Shown here: positions 1 through 8,850 of the stretch, in pieces
Layout: the number at the start of each line of letters is the position of its first letter
Position numbering within the stretch: position 1 is the stretch's first letter
Source of the DNA: Paludisphaera rhizosphaerae
GTDB lineage: Bacteria; Planctomycetota; Planctomycetia; Isosphaerales; Isosphaeraceae
Assembly: GCF_011065895.1 (NCBI RefSeq)
Contig: NZ_JAALCR010000024.1
Location: 39,773-103,772 of the forward strand
Reading direction: 5' to 3'
DNA: 64,000 nt
The notes under the pieces: generated by a model
Told to the model about the DNA's origin: nothing
Seen by the model: only the letters and a program-made list of their open reading frames with translations
Database searches by the model: none
Translations under genes and position numbers: made by a program

Positions 1-478
1 TGGTCGCCAATTGAAGGCGGACGCCGTCGCCATGGCAGCCGAGCGCCCGGGCCGTGGCAAGGTAATACTCCACGATCGGACAAGGGAGCAGCTTACCGTG
101 AGCGTCGCGCGGAGGTTGCAAACGGTCCGTCAGCAACCAGCCGCGAAGATATCGATCGTAGCCGACGCGGCGGCCGATTCCGGCCAGCCGGGAAATCCAG
201 GCGGTTCGGATCGAGTTGGGCAGGAGAACGGCGGCGTCCGGCCGATTGGCTCGCAGGCGACGAATCAAGGCCGGCGTGCGCTGCTCGGCGACCTTCGACC
301 GAGGGTGGAAGTGGATGACTTGGTCGAACCAGTCGAGGCCGTCGAGAACCGGCGCCACGTTCGGCCGAGAGACGACCGTGAGTCGACCCGAAGGAAACCC
401 CTTCCGCAGTGCGCGAAGGGTCGGCGTCGCCATGACGGTGTCGCCAATAAGGCTGGGGAGAAAAACCACGAGGTTCAT
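1..478 (-). CDS. ADP-heptose:LPS heptosyltransferase (GT9), C-terminally cut by the window edge
   Basis: Reading the minus strand from an ATG at 478 gives 159 uninterrupted residues that run off the window. The N-terminus, MNLVVFLPSLIGDTVMATPT, is the classical GT9/heptosyltransferase opening: a short strand, then the G-D-T/A loop that places the acceptor. It is followed by a second Rossmann strand (LTVVSRPNVAPVL) and by ILLPNS-like and RVGYDR segments typical of WaaF-type enzymes. The family transfers heptose from ADP-heptose to the LPS inner core at the cytoplasmic face of the inner membrane. The gene lies 61 bp downstream of lpxK on the same strand, so both probably belong to one LPS operon. 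WaaF, WaaC and WaaQ cannot be told apart without the C-terminal half. Confidence 0.85.
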   Translation of the reverse strand, partial: MNLVVFLPSLIGDTVMATPTLRALRKGFPSGRLTVVSRPNVAPVLDGLDWFDQVIHFHPRSKVAEQRTPALIRRLRANRPDAAVLLPNSIRTAWISRLAGIGRRVGYDRYLRGWLLTDRLQPPRDAHGKLLPCPIVEYYLATARALGCHGDGVRLQLAT

Positions 479-539
479 GCGCGGCCAGGCCCTTCCGTGG
501 GTCGTCCGTCCAAGGCCCTCCCGCGGCCGTCGACGGCCT

Positions 540-1613
540 TCAGGCTCCTGGAACCGGCCGATTCTGGGGAAGCAAAGCCGCCAACCGGTCGTCCAGCGGC
601 CGTGGGTCTCCCAGCAGATCGAGGCCGATTCGGAGCGCGCGGAGGGGGGCGGCCCCGAGATCCGAGAGGCGGAGTTTCACCAAGTCCTTCTGAGTGGTCA
701 AGATGAGATCCGCCGCGCTTCCATCGGCCCACCGACTCAGTTCCTCGACGTCCTCGGCGGCATACGAATGGTGATCCGGGAAAACCCTCAGTTTGACCAC
801 TCGACAGCCCAACGACTCCAACGTGCGTCGAAAGCCCTCGGGGTTGCCGATCCCGCAAAACGCCGCGACGGCCCGGCCTTCCAATCCTTCGAGGGGCGTC
901 GCATGTCCTTCGCCGTCGATGAGGTCGCGGGGAGCGTGCCGCGCCTCAAGGATCGGAGCTTCACCCGTGTATCGCTTCGCCTCCTCGCGAATCCAGTTCC
1001 GACGTTCCGGCGGCACGAGGTCTGCGCGTGAGACGACGATCACGTCGGCTCTCTTCAAAGACGAGACCGGCTCGCGAAGCAGGCCGCGAGGGAAAATCCG
1101 GCCCAGTCCGAAGGGCTCAAGCGCGTCGAGCAGCACGATATCCAGATCGCGGGCCAACCGCCGATGCTGGAATCCGTCGTCGAGGATGAGGAGTTCCGCC
1201 TCCAACTCCTCGACGGCGATCCCAGCGAGGCGGACGCGATCGGGATCCTGAAGGTGTGGGACGTCGGGGAGGTTCTCCTCCAGGACGAGCGCCTCGTCGT
1301 TGACGGAGTCAGCCCGGCCGTATCCTCGGCTGATGAGACAGACGCGCACGTCGCGATCGCGATACCAGCGGGCCAGCCACTCGACCATTGGCGTCTTGCC
1401 GGTTCCACCCAGAGTCAGGTTGCCGACCGAGACGACCGGCGCGGCCGCCCGATGGACGTCCTTACCGACGTCGAACCGTGCGTTCCGATAGTTCGTCCCC
1501 AGCCGATAGCCGACCGACGCCAGCGACAACCCCGCGCGGACCGTCGCCGCCAGAGGCCCTCGGATCTCGCCGCGAATCAATCTCAGATAGCTCTCAGGTC
1601 GGATAAAGGCCAC
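540..1613 (-). CDS. lpxK: Tetraacyldisaccharide 4'-kinase LpxK
   Basis: The 357-residue protein is about 10 percent longer than proteobacterial LpxK. LpxK phosphorylates the 4' position of the lipid A disaccharide using ATP at the inner membrane. The Walker-A-like motif GGTGKTP sits near residue 70 after the strand VVSVGNLTL, followed by CLISRGYGR and LILDDGFQHRRL, both hallmark LpxK segments (the DDGFQ motif contacts nucleotide and lipid). The N-terminus has the amphipathic or hydrophobic segment expected of a peripheral membrane enzyme. I chose a GTG start at 1613 because AGGA lies 7 nt upstream; an in-frame TTG at 1634 has no room for a ribosome binding site. Together with the downstream GT9 gene it shows a Gram-negative type lipid A pathway in this planctomycete. 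Confidence 0.93.
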   Translation of the reverse strand: MAFIRPESYLRLIRGEIRGPLAATVRAGLSLASVGYRLGTNYRNARFDVGKDVHRAAAPVVSVGNLTLGGTGKTPMVEWLARWYRDRDVRVCLISRGYGRADSVNDEALVLEENLPDVPHLQDPDRVRLAGIAVEELEAELLILDDGFQHRRLARDLDIVLLDALEPFGLGRIFPRGLLREPVSSLKRADVIVVSRADLVPPERRNWIREEAKRYTGEAPILEARHAPRDLIDGEGHATPLEGLEGRAVAAFCGIGNPEGFRRTLESLGCRVVKLRVFPDHHSYAAEDVEELSRWADGSAADLILTTQKDLVKLRLSDLGAAPLRALRIGLDLLGDPRPLDDRLAALLPQNRPVPGA

Positions 1614-1733
1614 TCGATCGTCCTGTCGGTTCAACTCCGGCGTCGACGACTCCCACGCCGCCGCCCCGGCCGCTACGATTGATCGAGGAAGCTAACCGCC
1701 GGCAGCGGAGATCGTCAACCCGCACAGCCCGCC

Positions 1734-2165
1734 ATGCCCATTTGGAAGAACGACCGACGAATGATCGCGACCCCTGCCCCCCCCCACCCCCTGGTCGTCC
1801 ACTGGCTGAAGCGGCACCGAAGCGCCGTCAGCTTCATCCTCCACATGATCGGCATCCCGCCCACAATCCTGGGCGTCCTCCTGTTCGCCGTCTACGTGTT
1901 CCAGATCTCGTTCCCGATCTTCGTCCTGGCGCTGGGGCTGTTTCTTGGAGGGTACGGGCTCCAACTTGCGGGGCACGCCCTGGAAGGGACGGACGCCGGC
2001 GAGGTCATCTACTTCAAGCGACTCTTCGGCATCCCTTACGTCGAGTTCCCCCCCGGCTTCGGTCCTTTCCACGAACTGCCGGAGTCGACCTCAGCGCCAG
2101 CCGGCGACGCCCGGGTTCAATCCGCATCCTCCACGGGAACCTCGGCTGGGCCAAAGTCCCTTTGA
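1734..2165 (+). CDS. Mpo1-like (DUF962) small membrane protein
   Basis: The 143-residue protein has two or three hydrophobic helices (around residues 32-48 and 55-80). It carries the conserved DUF962 pattern: VHWLKRHRS, then HMIGIPPTI, then GYGLQLAGH. In the yeast member Mpo1 the conserved histidines bind iron and support alpha-oxidation of 2-hydroxy fatty acids. The bacterial members are mostly uncharacterised, so lipid or fatty-acid oxidation is inferred from the family. The last 35 residues are polar and low-complexity. It is divergent from lpxK, with about 120 bp between the starts, so a shared promoter region is likely. Confidence 0.7.
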   Translation: MPIWKNDRRMIATPAPPHPLVVHWLKRHRSAVSFILHMIGIPPTILGVLLFAVYVFQISFPIFVLALGLFLGGYGLQLAGHALEGTDAGEVIYFKRLFGIPYVEFPPGFGPFHELPESTSAPAGDARVQSASSTGTSAGPKSL

Positions 2166-2590
2166 GGTTGCGACTCACGACGGCGCGAGGAGATTTCTCG
2201 GCGCATTGACTGCGCCCGGAGCATTTTCCCCTAGAGGAGAATCGAACTGATCGGTAAATTCTCCGCCATCGCTTCAAGTCTCGGGACGCGAACGACCGAT
2301 ACCATTCGACAGCCCGATTCTCCACCCATTCGGGAGGGTTTTGGGATCCACTCGTTTGGTGTTCGCTCACAGGCGAGTTGCTTTCGGCACGAGCGGTCGG
2401 CCAACCGCATGTCTTCGTCAGGGCCGGCCTCGTGGGAGTTGGAGAAGGGTCGCGACCGAGTCGGCCCGAATGCGACGGCGACAGTCGAGTCGTGGTGATG
2501 GACTCCGTGAGCCAAGCCAGGGATGGCGCGGCGTGATCCCACGCCTCGGGTTACGCGTCACATGGCGATCTTAGTCAAGGACGGCTGGCC
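2166..2590 (+). other. Intergenic region of about 425 bp, no gene recognised
   Basis: Between the Mpo1-like gene and the TolC-like gene no reading frame has a convincing start, composition or family motif. The overlapping short frames look like random open frames of GC-rich DNA. The last 40 bp contain AAGGACGG close to the start at 2591, which can serve as the ribosome binding site. A promoter for the efflux gene must lie here, but I could not identify one with confidence. Confidence 0.5.
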
Positions 2591-5026
2591 ATGCGATTGA
2601 CCTTGAAACGGAACCGATGGACTCGAGCGGCCGTGCTGGCGGCCTGGCTGAGCTCCACCGGTTGCCAGAGACTTCCTTACATCGACCAGAGCAAGACCGT
2701 CCCCCACGACAACATGGGGAAGATGGCCCTGGAGGATTCGGAGGTCAAGCAGGCCGATTTCCTTTCGAGCAGCACTCCGCTGCCGATTCCGAAGATCGCC
2801 AAGCCGCGCACGACCAACGATCCGGAGGCCGATGAAATTTGGCCGATGACGCTCCAGGAAGCGATCCGGATCGGCCTGGACAACTCCGAGGTGGTCCGCG
2901 TGATCGCCTTCGGCGCCCAGGGCATCCCGGTCGGCGGCTTCGAGCCCTCGCCGTTGAACAACGGCGCCGCGGGCGGCATCGCGAGCTCCCTTGGTGCAGG
3001 AACGCTGCAGTCGGTCTACGACCCGGCGATCCAGGAGACGCAGATCGCCCAGGCGCTCAGCGTCTTCGACACCGCCCTGATCACGAACCTGACCTACGGC
3101 AAGAGCACCCAGCCGTTCAACAACGCGGTCCAGGGCGGTACGCTGACCCTGGGCGGGATCAAGACGCCGGTCATTTCGATTCAGGACACGGCCAATTTCC
3201 AGGTCGGCCTGCAGAAGCGAAATGCCCTCGGCGGCACGATGAGCGTCACGCACAACGTCAACTGGCTGTATCAGAACAGCACGTTCCTCGTGTACCCATC
3301 GGCGTACACGACGAACCTCCAGTTGTCCTTGAGCCAGCCGTTGATGGGTAGCGCTCCGCTGCCCGGCCAGTCCGCTGGTCCGGCCGTCGGTCTGGAAGCC
3401 AACCGCGCTCCGATCGTCGTGGCCCGGCTCAACGCCGACGCCGCCGTCTGGCGGTTCAAGGCTGAGATCATGTCTCAGGTCCGGTCGATCGAACAGCAAT
3501 ACTGGGCCCTGGCTCAGCAGCACGTTCAGCTCTGGTCGGCTGAGAAGGCCGTCGAACTGGCCCGCCAGATCGTCGATCGTGAGCAGGCCGAGCTGGTCGT
3601 CGGCAAGGGAACCGTCGCCGACGTGGCCGAGGCCCAGCAGCGGATGGAGCAGTTCAACCTCGACCTGGTGACCAAGACGGCCGACGTCATCACCACCGAG
3701 CGTCAGCTCCGGAACATCCTCGGCCTGCCGCCGGCCGACAACCGCCGGATCATCCCCGTCACCCCGCCGACCGACGCCCGGCTCGAACCGGACTGGGAGT
3801 CGAGCCTGGCCCAGATGGTGACCTTCCAGCCCGACATCGTTCAGCAGCAGTTGTTGGTGCGGATCGCCGAGCTTCAGCTCCTGGTCTCCCGCAACCAACT
3901 GCTGCCGCAGCTCAGCCTGAACATCCTCTACCAGTTCAACGGGTTCGGCCAGAGCCTCGACTCGGCTGAGTCCGTCATGACGGGAGGAACGCTGAAGGCC
4001 CTGGAGCCGGTCGTCGCCGCCCAGATGCGGAATGCCGGCGTGGCGGGAAATCCGGGCTTCTACAACAACTTCCGGACCTGGCAGGTCGGCTGGCAGTTCC
4101 AGATGCCGCTCGGCATGCGGTCTCCGCTGGCCACGGTTCGCAACTCGCAGTACGTCCTCCTGCGACAGCGGGCCTACCTCCAGCAGGTCATCCACCAGAC
4201 GGTCCACTCGCTCAGCCGGTTCTTCCTGGAAGTCGACGCGAACTACAAGCAGTTCAAGACCGCCTCGCGACTGCGGGCCGCCGCCGCCGAGCGTCTGGCC
4301 GCTCAGCGAGCCTACTATCAGGAAGGCAAGATCACGATCGACCGCTTCCTGGACGCCGTCAGCCAGTACGCCCAGGCCGTGGCCCTGGAGGCTCAGTACA
4401 AGACGACGTACAACATCTCGATCGTCGCCCTCGAAGAAGCCAAGGGGACGCTTCTGGCCTACAACAACATCGCGGTCGCCGAAGGACCGAACCCGAGGAA
4501 GGCGTACGCTCAGGCCCGCGATATCCAGGAAGGCCACAAGCAGATCCCGATCCCGCACGACGGTCCGAAGTACAAGGAACGCGTCACCGGCCCGATGATG
4601 CCTGACCCGGTCACGCCTCAGCCGCCGCCGAACGTCGAGCAGGACAGCAATCTGCCTGCGATGCCGGCCCCCATCGGCCCACTCGGACCGCCGCCGACCC
4701 CGCTTCCGCCCGCCCGGCCGGCCGGCGAGGCCCCGATCCTCTCGGGCGAGCCGACTCCAGCCCCGGGGACCATCGCCGAAGCCCCCCGAGCGGACTCTGA
4801 GACCGTCCCGGCCGGAGCGACCGAGCCCGCCCCCGCGAGCCCGGCGCCGGAACCGACTCCGATGCCAGAGGCGGCGCCCGGAGCGCTTCCCGACCTGCCG
4901 ACGTCGCCTCCGACCGAGCCGCTCCCCGAGCTGCCGCCGTCGACTCCGACCGCTCCGGCCCCGAGTTCTTCGGCTGAGCCGCTCCCCGAGCTGCCTCCGT
5001 CCGTCGACCTGCCGCCGCTCCCCTGA
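2591..5026 (+). CDS. TolC-family outer membrane efflux lipoprotein with proline-rich C-terminal tail
   Basis: The 811-residue protein begins with a lipoprotein signal: basic residues, the hydrophobic stretch AAVLAAWL, then the lipobox SSTGC with the acylated cysteine near residue 25. Residues about 85-640 form the TolC/OEP body with two coiled-coil helical-hairpin halves, including the helical stretches AKIMSQVRSIEQQYWALAQ-like and AERLAAQRAYYQEGKITIDR. TolC proteins form trimeric outer-membrane exit ducts for tripartite efflux or type I secretion. Residues from about 670 to the end are almost entirely Pro, Ala, Glu and Ser with repeated PLPELPPS units, a tail absent from enterobacterial TolC. 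It is followed by a strong terminator and then a secreted BON-domain gene. No inner-membrane pump or adaptor is adjacent, so the partner is unknown. Confidence 0.85.
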   Translation: MRLTLKRNRWTRAAVLAAWLSSTGCQRLPYIDQSKTVPHDNMGKMALEDSEVKQADFLSSSTPLPIPKIAKPRTTNDPEADEIWPMTLQEAIRIGLDNSEVVRVIAFGAQGIPVGGFEPSPLNNGAAGGIASSLGAGTLQSVYDPAIQETQIAQALSVFDTALITNLTYGKSTQPFNNAVQGGTLTLGGIKTPVISIQDTANFQVGLQKRNALGGTMSVTHNVNWLYQNSTFLVYPSAYTTNLQLSLSQPLMGSAPLPGQSAGPAVGLEANRAPIVVARLNADAAVWRFKAEIMSQVRSIEQQYWALAQQHVQLWSAEKAVELARQIVDREQAELVVGKGTVADVAEAQQRMEQFNLDLVTKTADVITTERQLRNILGLPPADNRRIIPVTPPTDARLEPDWESSLAQMVTFQPDIVQQQLLVRIAELQLLVSRNQLLPQLSLNILYQFNGFGQSLDSAESVMTGGTLKALEPVVAAQMRNAGVAGNPGFYNNFRTWQVGWQFQMPLGMRSPLATVRNSQYVLLRQRAYLQQVIHQTVHSLSRFFLEVDANYKQFKTASRLRAAAAERLAAQRAYYQEGKITIDRFLDAVSQYAQAVALEAQYKTTYNISIVALEEAKGTLLAYNNIAVAEGPNPRKAYAQARDIQEGHKQIPIPHDGPKYKERVTGPMMPDPVTPQPPPNVEQDSNLPAMPAPIGPLGPPPTPLPPARPAGEAPILSGEPTPAPGTIAEAPRADSETVPAGATEPAPASPAPEPTPMPEAAPGALPDLPTSPPTEPLPELPPSTPTAPAPSSSAEPLPELPPSVDLPPLP

Positions 5027-5057
5027 GCCGGCTGAACACGAAGCCGAAAGCACTTGC

Positions 5058-5095
5058 AAGGCCGACGCCCTCTCCCTGGGGCGTCGGCCTTTTTT
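5058..5095 (+). terminator. Rho-independent terminator after the TolC-like gene
   Basis: A perfect 13-bp stem (left arm 5058-5070, right arm 5079-5091, 8-nt loop) starts 31 bp after the stop codon and runs directly into a T tract ending at 5095. This is a textbook intrinsic terminator and separates the TolC-like gene from the BON-domain gene. Confidence 0.92.
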
Positions 5096-5212
5096 CATGG
5101 ACTACGATGATTCAGGAGAGAGCGCTTGTCGGCGTCGATCCGTCGCCGATAAACTTCATCGTGGGACCAGCACTCGAAGCTCTGCAACTCGACACGGAAG
5201 GGGCGAGCCATC

Positions 5213-6499
5213 ATGTCTCGGCGTCTTCGATCGGTCCTCCTCGTCGTCCTGGCGGCAGCGCCGGCGTCCTTGATCAAGGCTGAGCAACCATCGACGCCAA
5301 GATCGACCCCGTCCCCCGAACAGACCGTGGTCGACGCCCTTCGAGCCAATCCCCTCATCCTGCCGTATTCCGTCCGAGTGACGACCGGCAAGAGCGGCGA
5401 GATCATCCTCGCCGGCAAAGTCGGGACCAAGGCCGTTCATGACATGGTGATCCGCACGGTCATCGATCTGGGCCTCGTTCCCCACGACGACCTCGTGATC
5501 GACACCGGCGAAGCCCAGCGAGTGGCGATGGAGCAGACCTACGCTCCGGGTCCCGGAACCCCCGCCCCAATCGGCCCGGCCCCCTATTTCGTCTACCCCG
5601 AACCGCTTTTCGGCCGGCTCGACGACCCGTTCTGGGGCATGGAACCCCCGATCCTCAGCATCCCCCCCGCCTTCGCGCGACGCGGGGACGTCCCCATCGC
5701 CGCCGCAACCCGGCCCTCGCCGACGCCCGACGAGCAGGTCCGCCGCGCATCGGCTCCAGTGAAGGGCCAGATCCAACTCTCGGTCGACGAGTTCGGCCAG
5801 GTTTCGCTCTCCGGCGTCGCGGCGACCGAGGAGGACAAGCGGCTGATCGAGGCGGAAGCCCGCCGCGCCCCCGGCGTCACCCGGGTCACGAGCAATATCC
5901 AGGTCGCAAGCCGGATGACGCCGCCCCCTCCGCCGCAGCCTTATGACGGTCGTCCCGTCGAGCTTGAACCGGCCGTGCCGGCGCCGCCCCCCGCGGCGGT
6001 CGCAGTTCCGGCTCCCGCGGCCGCACCGGCCGCCCAAGTACGTTCGGGAGGGCTCGCCGGCCGCATCGAAGACGCGCTCTCGCGCCGTCCTCAACTTAAA
6101 GGGCTGGGGGTCGACGTCACGGCCAACGGCGACGTCGCCACGATCAGCGGCAAGGTCCCCTCGATCTACGAAGCCATGCTCGCTTACCGAGCCGCCGAAC
6201 AAACCCCCGGGGTTCGCGAAGTCGTCGACCGGCTCGAGTTCCCACTTCCGGACGAGAACAACCCCAACGTTCTCAAGACCAAAGCCAGGCCCGACGACCT
6301 GGAGCCTTACCTGCTTCATCACCTCCGCCGCCAGGCCGGCGGCGCCGCGCACATCGACAAGGTCCACGTTCAGGGGGATCTGATCCAGGTCCGAGGAACG
6401 CTCCCCGCCGGCGACGATCCATCACGAATCAACGCCCTGCTCCGTTCAATTCCGCTGCTCCGCGACTTTCACATCGAGTCGAGCTTCAACCCGGAGTGA
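5213..6499 (+). CDS. Secreted protein with about three BON domains
   Basis: The 428-residue protein has an N-terminal signal peptide (RRLRSVLLVVLAAAPASLIKA). Three alpha/beta segments with the BON signature follow: residues about 35-90 (VVDALRANP...LAGKVGTKAVHDMV), about 180-230 (IQLSVDEFGQVSLSGVAATEEDKRLIE) and about 280-345 (IEDALSRRPQLKGLGVDVTANGDVATISG). A possible degenerate fourth unit lies at the C-terminus. BON domains bind phospholipid or partner proteins in the periplasm (as in OsmY and secretin-associated proteins). Proline- and alanine-rich linkers separate the units. The start at 5213 is preceded by GGAAGGGG. It sits downstream of the TolC-like gene but behind a terminator, so co-transcription is doubtful. 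The function is probably envelope stability, which is inference. Confidence 0.75.
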   Translation: MSRRLRSVLLVVLAAAPASLIKAEQPSTPRSTPSPEQTVVDALRANPLILPYSVRVTTGKSGEIILAGKVGTKAVHDMVIRTVIDLGLVPHDDLVIDTGEAQRVAMEQTYAPGPGTPAPIGPAPYFVYPEPLFGRLDDPFWGMEPPILSIPPAFARRGDVPIAAATRPSPTPDEQVRRASAPVKGQIQLSVDEFGQVSLSGVAATEEDKRLIEAEARRAPGVTRVTSNIQVASRMTPPPPPQPYDGRPVELEPAVPAPPPAAVAVPAPAAAPAAQVRSGGLAGRIEDALSRRPQLKGLGVDVTANGDVATISGKVPSIYEAMLAYRAAEQTPGVREVVDRLEFPLPDENNPNVLKTKARPDDLEPYLLHHLRRQAGGAAHIDKVHVQGDLIQVRGTLPAGDDPSRINALLRSIPLLRDFHIESSFNPE

Positions 6500-6604
6500 C
6501 CGTTTCGCCCCGCCGCCGCGCGACTTTGGAAAGGATGGGAAAACTCACCGCCCCCTCGATTCGATCCCGGGGGGAACGGTCGCAAATCGCGGAGGGGTTT
6601 GATC

Positions 6605-6634
6605 TTGATCGAATCTTGAGAACGCGCTTAGGAT
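6605..6634 (+). promoter_or_regulatory. Possible sigma70-type promoter upstream of shc
   Basis: TTGATC at 6605-6610 and TAGGAT at 6629-6634 are separated by 18 bp in a locally less GC-rich stretch about 95 bp upstream of shc. The match is moderate and planctomycete promoter consensus is poorly known, so this is only a candidate. Confidence 0.3.
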
Positions 6635-6729
6635 GACCTCCCAATCCTAGCGGGAGCTCTGAACGCTCGTCTGCGCGCCGAAGGTCATCGTCGACCCGTG
6701 GCGGGGATGTCGTCCATCAAGTTCGTGAG

Positions 6730-8778
6730 ATGAATGAGGATCGACCACGTATGATCGCCAACAAGGACGGGGGCGTTCCCAACGGTGAGGCGGCCCATTC
6801 CATCCTCGGGTCGAAGCCGCACCGTGACACAACCCTCGCCGGCGGTTATGAGGTCGCTCTCGACCGAACCCGCGGTTGGCTTCACGCTCGCCAGCAGTCG
6901 GACGGCCACTGGGTGGGCGAACTTGAAGGCGACACGATCCTCGAATCCGAGACCACCCTCCTCATGGCCTTCTTCGGCCGCGAAAACGAGGAGGTTTGCA
7001 AGCGTTCGGCCCGGTATCTCCTGAAACACCAGCTTGAGGACGGCGGCTGGCCCAACTACCCCGGCGGCCCCGCCGAGATCAGCACTTCGGTCAAGGGTTA
7101 CTTCGCCCTGAAGCTGACCGGAACACCGACCGACGACCCGGCGATGGTGAAGGCCCGCAAGGCCGTCCTCGCCATGGGGGGCGCGGCGGCCTGCAACAGC
7201 TTCACGCGGTTCTACCTCGCGCTGCTGGGACAGCTCTCGTACGACGAATGCCCGACCGTCCCACCCGAGTTGGCGCTGATTCCCAAGCACTGGAACTTCA
7301 GCCTTTACGCGATGTCCTCCTGGACGCGGACGATCGTCGTTCCGCTCTCGATCGTTTCCCACTTCAAGCCCGTCCGAAAGCTCCCCCCTGAGAAGAGCAT
7401 CGACGAGCTGTTCATCGACGGCGTCAAGAAGTGGTCCCGACCTCGTCTGCCCCTATTCTCGTGGGGCAGGTTCTTTCTCGCCGTCGACCGTGGTCTGAAG
7501 TGGGCCGACCGCCTGCTGCCGACCGCCGTTCGTCGTCGCGGCGTCCAGGCCGCTCACCGGTGGATGGTCGAGCACTTCGAGGACTCGGACGGCCTGGGCG
7601 CGATCTATCCGCCGATGGTCTACACGATCCTCGCTCTGCGTTGCCTGGGCTATGAGGACGACTCCGCCAGCGTCGTCTGGGCCTGGAGGCAGCTCGAAGA
7701 TCTGAAGATCGACGAGGGCGATACGACTCGCTTCCAACCTTGCGTCTCTCCCGTGTGGGACACGGCGATCACGGCCATCGCTCTCTCCGACGCCGACGAA
7801 CCCTCCGACGAGGCGGCCCTTGAGAAGGCGGGCGACTGGCTTCTCGACAAGGAACTCCGTCGCGGCGGCGACTGGCAGGTGCGTCGGCCGGGGGTCGAAC
7901 CGAGCGGCTGGCACTTCGAGTACGCCAACGGGTTCTATCCGGACATCGACGACACGGCCATGGTCCTGATGGCACTGCTCCGGTCGCCTGCATCCGCCGA
8001 ACCGCGATACGTCGAGTCGATCAAGCGGGGGACCGACTGGCTGCTCGCGATGCAGAACCGCGACGGCGGCTGGGCGGCCTTCGATGTGGACATCGACAAC
8101 GAGGTCCTCACCCAGGTCCCGTTCGCCGACCACAACGCGATGCTCGACCCGAGCTGCGCCGATATCACGGCCCGAATCATCGAGGCGTTCGGCCATCTCG
8201 ACTTCCCGCTCGACCACCCCGCGATCGCCCGGGGACTCGACTACCTCTGGCGGACCCAGGAGCCCGAGGGCTGCTGGTACGGCCGCTGGGGCGTGAACTA
8301 CATCTACGGCACCTGGCAGGTGCTTCAGGGTCTCCATGCCGCGGGCCATCCGATGGACGCTCCGGCCCTGATCCGCGCGGCCGACTGGTTGGAATCCGTC
8401 CAGCAGTCCTGCGGCGGCTGGGGCGAGACCTGCCGAACTTACGACGAGCCCGAGCTCAAGGGGACCGGCGTCCCCACGGCCTCGCAGACTGCGTGGGCGG
8501 TCCTCGGCCTGATCGCCGCCGGCCGCGCCAGGAGCCATGCCGTGGCTCGAGGCATCCAGTATCTCGTCGACACCCAGCTTGAAGATGGTTCGTGGGACGA
8601 GGTCGAATTCACCGGCACGGGCTTCCCCCGGGTCTTCTATCTTCGTTATCACCTATATCGGATCTCGTTCCCCCTGATGGCGCTCGCCCGCTACGGCCAG
8701 GCCGTGGCCGGCGAAAGGGGACTGGCCCCTGGCGCCCTGGCGAGCCGAATTCCGGCCGATCCTCGCCCGACGGTCTGA
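6730..8778 (+). CDS. shc: Squalene-hopene cyclase
   Basis: The 682-residue enzyme cyclises squalene to hopene/hopanol and is a monotopic membrane protein. The catalytic acid motif DIDDTA (family DxDDTA) lies at residues 405-410. Multiple QW repeats are visible, for example the DGGW units and CWYGRWGVNYIYGTW near residue 515, which matches the conserved substrate-channel segment of bacterial cyclases. The length is normal for the family. The ATG at 6730 is used; an ATG at 6751 is an alternative. It is followed after 72 bp by hpnH and then hpnG, so this is a compact hopanoid side-chain operon. Squalene-forming genes (hpnCDE) are not in the window. Confidence 0.96.
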   Translation: MNEDRPRMIANKDGGVPNGEAAHSILGSKPHRDTTLAGGYEVALDRTRGWLHARQQSDGHWVGELEGDTILESETTLLMAFFGRENEEVCKRSARYLLKHQLEDGGWPNYPGGPAEISTSVKGYFALKLTGTPTDDPAMVKARKAVLAMGGAAACNSFTRFYLALLGQLSYDECPTVPPELALIPKHWNFSLYAMSSWTRTIVVPLSIVSHFKPVRKLPPEKSIDELFIDGVKKWSRPRLPLFSWGRFFLAVDRGLKWADRLLPTAVRRRGVQAAHRWMVEHFEDSDGLGAIYPPMVYTILALRCLGYEDDSASVVWAWRQLEDLKIDEGDTTRFQPCVSPVWDTAITAIALSDADEPSDEAALEKAGDWLLDKELRRGGDWQVRRPGVEPSGWHFEYANGFYPDIDDTAMVLMALLRSPASAEPRYVESIKRGTDWLLAMQNRDGGWAAFDVDIDNEVLTQVPFADHNAMLDPSCADITARIIEAFGHLDFPLDHPAIARGLDYLWRTQEPEGCWYGRWGVNYIYGTWQVLQGLHAAGHPMDAPALIRAADWLESVQQSCGGWGETCRTYDEPELKGTGVPTASQTAWAVLGLIAAGRARSHAVARGIQYLVDTQLEDGSWDEVEFTGTGFPRVFYLRYHLYRISFPLMALARYGQAVAGERGLAPGALASRIPADPRPTV

Positions 8779-8850
8779 ACTGATTTCATCCTCCGTTCGA
8801 TTCCGCCTCGATCCGGTCTCGCGCAAGCAGAACAAGGGAGTGATCGCCGC

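Noticed and set aside
11..1031. Plus-strand frames at the left edge
   Set aside because: The minus strand carries a GT9 enzyme and LpxK with diagnostic motifs, so these frames are shadows.
2558..5098. 846-codon open frame on the minus strand opposite the TolC-like gene
   Set aside because: It is an antisense shadow: composition is Arg/Gly/Asp-rich without motifs, it has no signal for its own start, and the plus-strand frame has clear TolC and lipobox features.
7453..8652. 399-codon minus-strand frame inside shc
   Set aside because: No motif or ribosome binding site; opposite a full-length squalene-hopene cyclase with its catalytic residues.
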